DNA of 48,892 nt from CAVONV01 sp963697355 (lineage in GTDB: Bacteria > Acidobacteriota > Vicinamibacteria > Marinacidobacterales > DATDRI01). This document shows, piece after piece, positions 46,989-48,892 of this stretch. The notes under the pieces are model-generated. The model did not search any database. It saw only the letters and a program-made list of their open reading frames with translations, and was not told the DNA's origin. The DNA is taken from NCBI GenBank assembly GCA_963697355.1, contig CAVONV010000031.1:1-48892 (forward strand), in the 5' to 3' direction. Numbering within the stretch: position 1 is the first letter of the stretch; each line of letters begins with the position of its first letter. A program made the translations under genes and the position numbers.

Positions 46989-47963
46989 ATGGACATGAGA
47001 AAAACAATGCTGCCACCGTTTTCCCTGCTTTTTCTGCTCTGTGCCTGCAGTCCACCTCAACCGGGTCCTCCGGCTCAGGAATCGGCTCCCGAGATTGAAG
47101 AAGTGTCAGTCAAAGACGAAGAGGCTTGGCGCTCGGAGCTCATGTCGGAAAGAGAAAAGAAAGACCACTCATTCAAAACTTCGAAGACTTCGCCCATGGC
47201 CGGCGCGCAGTACTTGAGGTCGGAACCTGGGAACCGTTTGTTCCTGACGAAGGAAGGCAGGACCTTCGGTTTGGCCACCGAGCCCGCGGCCAACGCTACC
47301 GTCTCCTTTGAAAAAGACAACGATGAATGGTCACTGCACTATCTATCGGAGGATGTAGCGGGCCGCAAAGGCGAAGAGGAAGTTCCTGACGCCGCGCCCC
47401 TTGGTGAGAGCATCATCCTTTCCGTCGGGGAATTCACGGTTCGAGCTTACCCCCAAGAAGACCGACTCGTCTTCATTGTATTCGACCCGGAACGAGCGGA
47501 ATGGAAGAGTTTTTCTCATCTCATCTATTTCCCCCCGGACCCGAGCTTCGCCCTCCCCGCTCGGCTCGTCAAACTGGAGGAGAACGACGAAGTCAAGATG
47601 CTGACGAGTCAGAACCAGGAAAAGGTCTTCTACCGGTACGCGAAGATCGAGTTTCATGTCGACGGCAAGCCGCAAGAGTTGACGGCATTCAAGTACGCCC
47701 TATCCGGCGAAGGATCCGATGGCCTCTTTATCCCATTCAAAGACACCACTACGGGACGAGTGACCTATGGGGCCGGACGATTCCTGGAAATTCACGAACC
47801 GGAAGAAGAACGCTTTATCTTTGATTTCAACCGCTGCTTCAATCCTTTGTGTAACTACTCTCCCGCCTACAACTGTCCTATTCCGCCGCTAGAAAACCAC
47901 CTGGAAGTGGCCATTGAAGCGGGAGAGAAAACTTATCCGATGGATCACCACGACCACGACTAG
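46989..47963 (+). CDS. DUF1684 lipoprotein
   Basis: 325 residues from the ATG at 46989 (another ATG two codons on is possible). The longer open frame reaching back to 45729 is antisense to the desaturase and not real. A lipoprotein signal (PPFSLLFLLCACSPP) is followed by a charged linker and the DUF1684 domain: HLIYFPPDPSFALPARLVKL, YRYAKIEFHVDGKPQELTAF, LFIPFKDTTTGRVTYGAGRF, FIFDFNRCFNPLCNYSPAYN and the closing EVAIEAGEKTYP. The function of the domain is unknown. Intact; divergent from the desaturase gene with 150 bases between them. Confidence 0.85.
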   Translation: MDMRKTMLPPFSLLFLLCACSPPQPGPPAQESAPEIEEVSVKDEEAWRSELMSEREKKDHSFKTSKTSPMAGAQYLRSEPGNRLFLTKEGRTFGLATEPAANATVSFEKDNDEWSLHYLSEDVAGRKGEEEVPDAAPLGESIILSVGEFTVRAYPQEDRLVFIVFDPERAEWKSFSHLIYFPPDPSFALPARLVKLEENDEVKMLTSQNQEKVFYRYAKIEFHVDGKPQELTAFKYALSGEGSDGLFIPFKDTTTGRVTYGAGRFLEIHEPEEERFIFDFNRCFNPLCNYSPAYNCPIPPLENHLEVAIEAGEKTYPMDHHDHD

Positions 47964-48127
47964 AATCGTTGAACGTTCATGTACTCGTGAAGGTTCTTTC
48001 GCGAAGGAGGTCTTTCAGAAGATTGTGAGGCTAATACATCAGCTGAGCTGGAATCTAGCGAACCAGGATAGCCGACCGAAGATGAACTCCAACAGAACGA
48101 ACGCGACCACGACACCTTGAGTGTCGC

Positions 48128-48565
48128 TCACGCAGGAACCACGACCTCGATGAAGGGAAATACCTCGAAGTCTCTTCCATTCAGCGTGGCCAACCTTGTC
48201 ACATCGGCGGCCTCGATAGTCGCAGCAAGAGCGGTATCTAAAATCCGTTTGCGGCCCAATCGAAGGTTTCTCAGAAGCTCGAGAGTCCTGTGAATAACAG
48301 AGGCAGACGGCACAAGCCGAACAACGTCTTTACCATCCCAAAACGAACGACTCCACACGATGGCTTGATCCATCGACACGGGACTCTCGAATCGACGAGG
48401 ATCGGTGCAAATGTGGATGAACTCGTGGAGCACCTGGGGTGCGATGCCCAGTTGGTTCCCCTTCTCGACAATTTCGCGGTTTAGGAGCCGCCGACAAGAT
48501 TCGTGCTGAGGGGCACCGTCCATGACCCAATGGACCAAGACGTCCGTATCCACGCCAATGATCAT
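48128..48565 (-). CDS. vapC: VapC-type PIN-domain toxin
   Basis: 145 residues. The first strand GVDTDVLVHWVM brings the leading aspartate, ALHEF-type segment APQVLHEFIHICTDP the glutamate, and RKRILDTALAATIEAADVTR the next aspartate, with ATLNGRDFEVF closing the site. These are the acidic residues that bind magnesium in PIN ribonucleases. Its ATG overlaps the antitoxin stop by four bases (ATGA). It would cut RNA, often initiator tRNA or rRNA, when not held by the antitoxin. Intact. Confidence 0.85.
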   Translation of the reverse strand: MIIGVDTDVLVHWVMDGAPQHESCRRLLNREIVEKGNQLGIAPQVLHEFIHICTDPRRFESPVSMDQAIVWSRSFWDGKDVVRLVPSASVIHRTLELLRNLRLGRKRILDTALAATIEAADVTRLATLNGRDFEVFPFIEVVVPA

Positions 48566-48792
48566 GATTCCAGCATCTCATCGAAGATTTCGGATCTGGT
48601 CCAGTCCTTCAACAGCTTGCCGCTTTGGTGAGGGGAAAGTTCGACGACGGAGCGTTCGTTTCTTCGCTTGCGTTCCAGGAATTCCGTCATCGCCTGGCGA
48701 ATCAACTCAGCCACTGGCCTCCCCTGCTGTTCGGCAAGAGACTTCATCTCCAAATACGCACCTTCTGGTAAATAGACCGATACTGGTTTCAT
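48562..48792 (-). CDS. vapB: VapB-type ribbon-helix-helix antitoxin
   Basis: 76 residues from the ATG at 48792. MKPVSVYLPEGAYLEMKSLA and EQQGRPVAELIRQAMTEFLE form a ribbon-helix-helix DNA-binding domain; the C-terminal part (SGKLLKDWTRSEIFDEMLES) is the acidic tail expected to wrap the toxin. The frame is open to the window edge, but the upstream part is AT-rich and does not look coding. Overlap with vapC and the palindromic AT stretch just before it are typical of self-regulated toxin-antitoxin operons. Confidence 0.82.
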   Translation of the reverse strand: MKPVSVYLPEGAYLEMKSLAEQQGRPVAELIRQAMTEFLERKRRNERSVVELSPHQSGKLLKDWTRSEIFDEMLES

Positions 48793-48800
48793 ATGTTTAT

Positions 48801-48823
48801 TATATATATGATCAATATATATA
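48801..48823. promoter_or_regulatory. AT-rich palindrome, candidate VapBC operator
   Basis: ATATATAT arms at 48802-48809 and 48815-48822 flank GATC in a stretch of pure A and T that contrasts with the GC-rich window. It starts nine bases before the vapB ATG, where autoregulating ribbon-helix-helix antitoxins usually bind and where a -10 box would lie. Confidence 0.5.
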
Positions 48824-48892
48824 TCTAACATAAGATAACCAGCCGCTGAACCTCCGACAGCATAAACTGAACGAGAAACAGGCACATACACA

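Noticed and set aside
1..48892. CRISPR arrays, rRNA, tRNA and riboswitches
   Set aside because: Read for regular spaced repeats, conserved rRNA stretches and tRNA T-arm signatures; none were found by eye, though a tRNA could be missed without a covariance search.

Overview
The window looks like a piece of an Acidobacteriota-type genome. It carries two large FtsX/MacB-like permeases of the ADOP kind (acidobacterial duplicated orphan permease), a BNR-repeat secreted protein, a TonB receptor, secreted or lipoprotein hydrolases and a GC-rich base composition. No rRNA, tRNA, phage, IS element or CRISPR array was seen.

Layout. 1-11 kb is an accessory stretch: a BNR/sialidase-fold protein cut by the window edge, a GT-C-like membrane protein, an aminotransferase remnant coupled to a CGGC-domain protein, a family 2 glycoside hydrolase, one intact ADOP permease, and a wrecked radical-SAM gene fused to a scrap of a second GT-C-like gene. 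A MscS-type channel (11-12.6 kb) follows. From 28.7 kb down to 12.7 kb every gene lies on the minus strand. In transcription order these are bamB, bamC, bamD, bamE and bamF, the core of a class II (tungsten-dependent, ATP-independent) benzoyl-CoA reductase complex. After them come a TonB-dependent receptor, a lipoprotein with a molybdopterin-binding-like domain, moeA, a moeA-PBP fusion, fdhD and the tungstate-binding protein gene tupA. The reductase, its cofactor synthesis and a metal-capture protein thus sit in one co-oriented block of about 16 kb. This is the most interesting part of the window. bamG, bamH and bamI and the tungstate permease genes are not present.

29.2-38 kb holds plus-strand catabolic genes: a D-2-hydroxyacid dehydrogenase, a secreted amidohydrolase, a DUF819 membrane protein, a malate/lactate dehydrogenase of the LDH2 family and a second ADOP permease. 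37.9-48.9 kb holds a deazaflavin-type nitroreductase, a large lipoprotein esterase, a truncated PIN protein, the branched-chain amino acid operon ilvB-ilvN-ilvC-ilvD with a recognisable promoter, a fatty acid desaturase, a DUF1684 lipoprotein and a VapBC toxin-antitoxin pair.

Quality note. Genes in 1-7.5, 10.4-10.9, 17.7-28.7 and 35.3-37.9 kb are broken by many single-base indels, several in homopolymers, while the blocks between them are clean. In the frameshifted genes the conserved cysteines and catalytic residues survive and I saw no premature stop caused by a substitution alone. I therefore read most of these as sequence errors in patches, not decay. Four places look like true remnants: 3.6-4.0, 10.4-10.95, 20.75-20.8 and 29.2-29.5 kb. 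All coordinates of frameshifted genes span the reconstructed gene.
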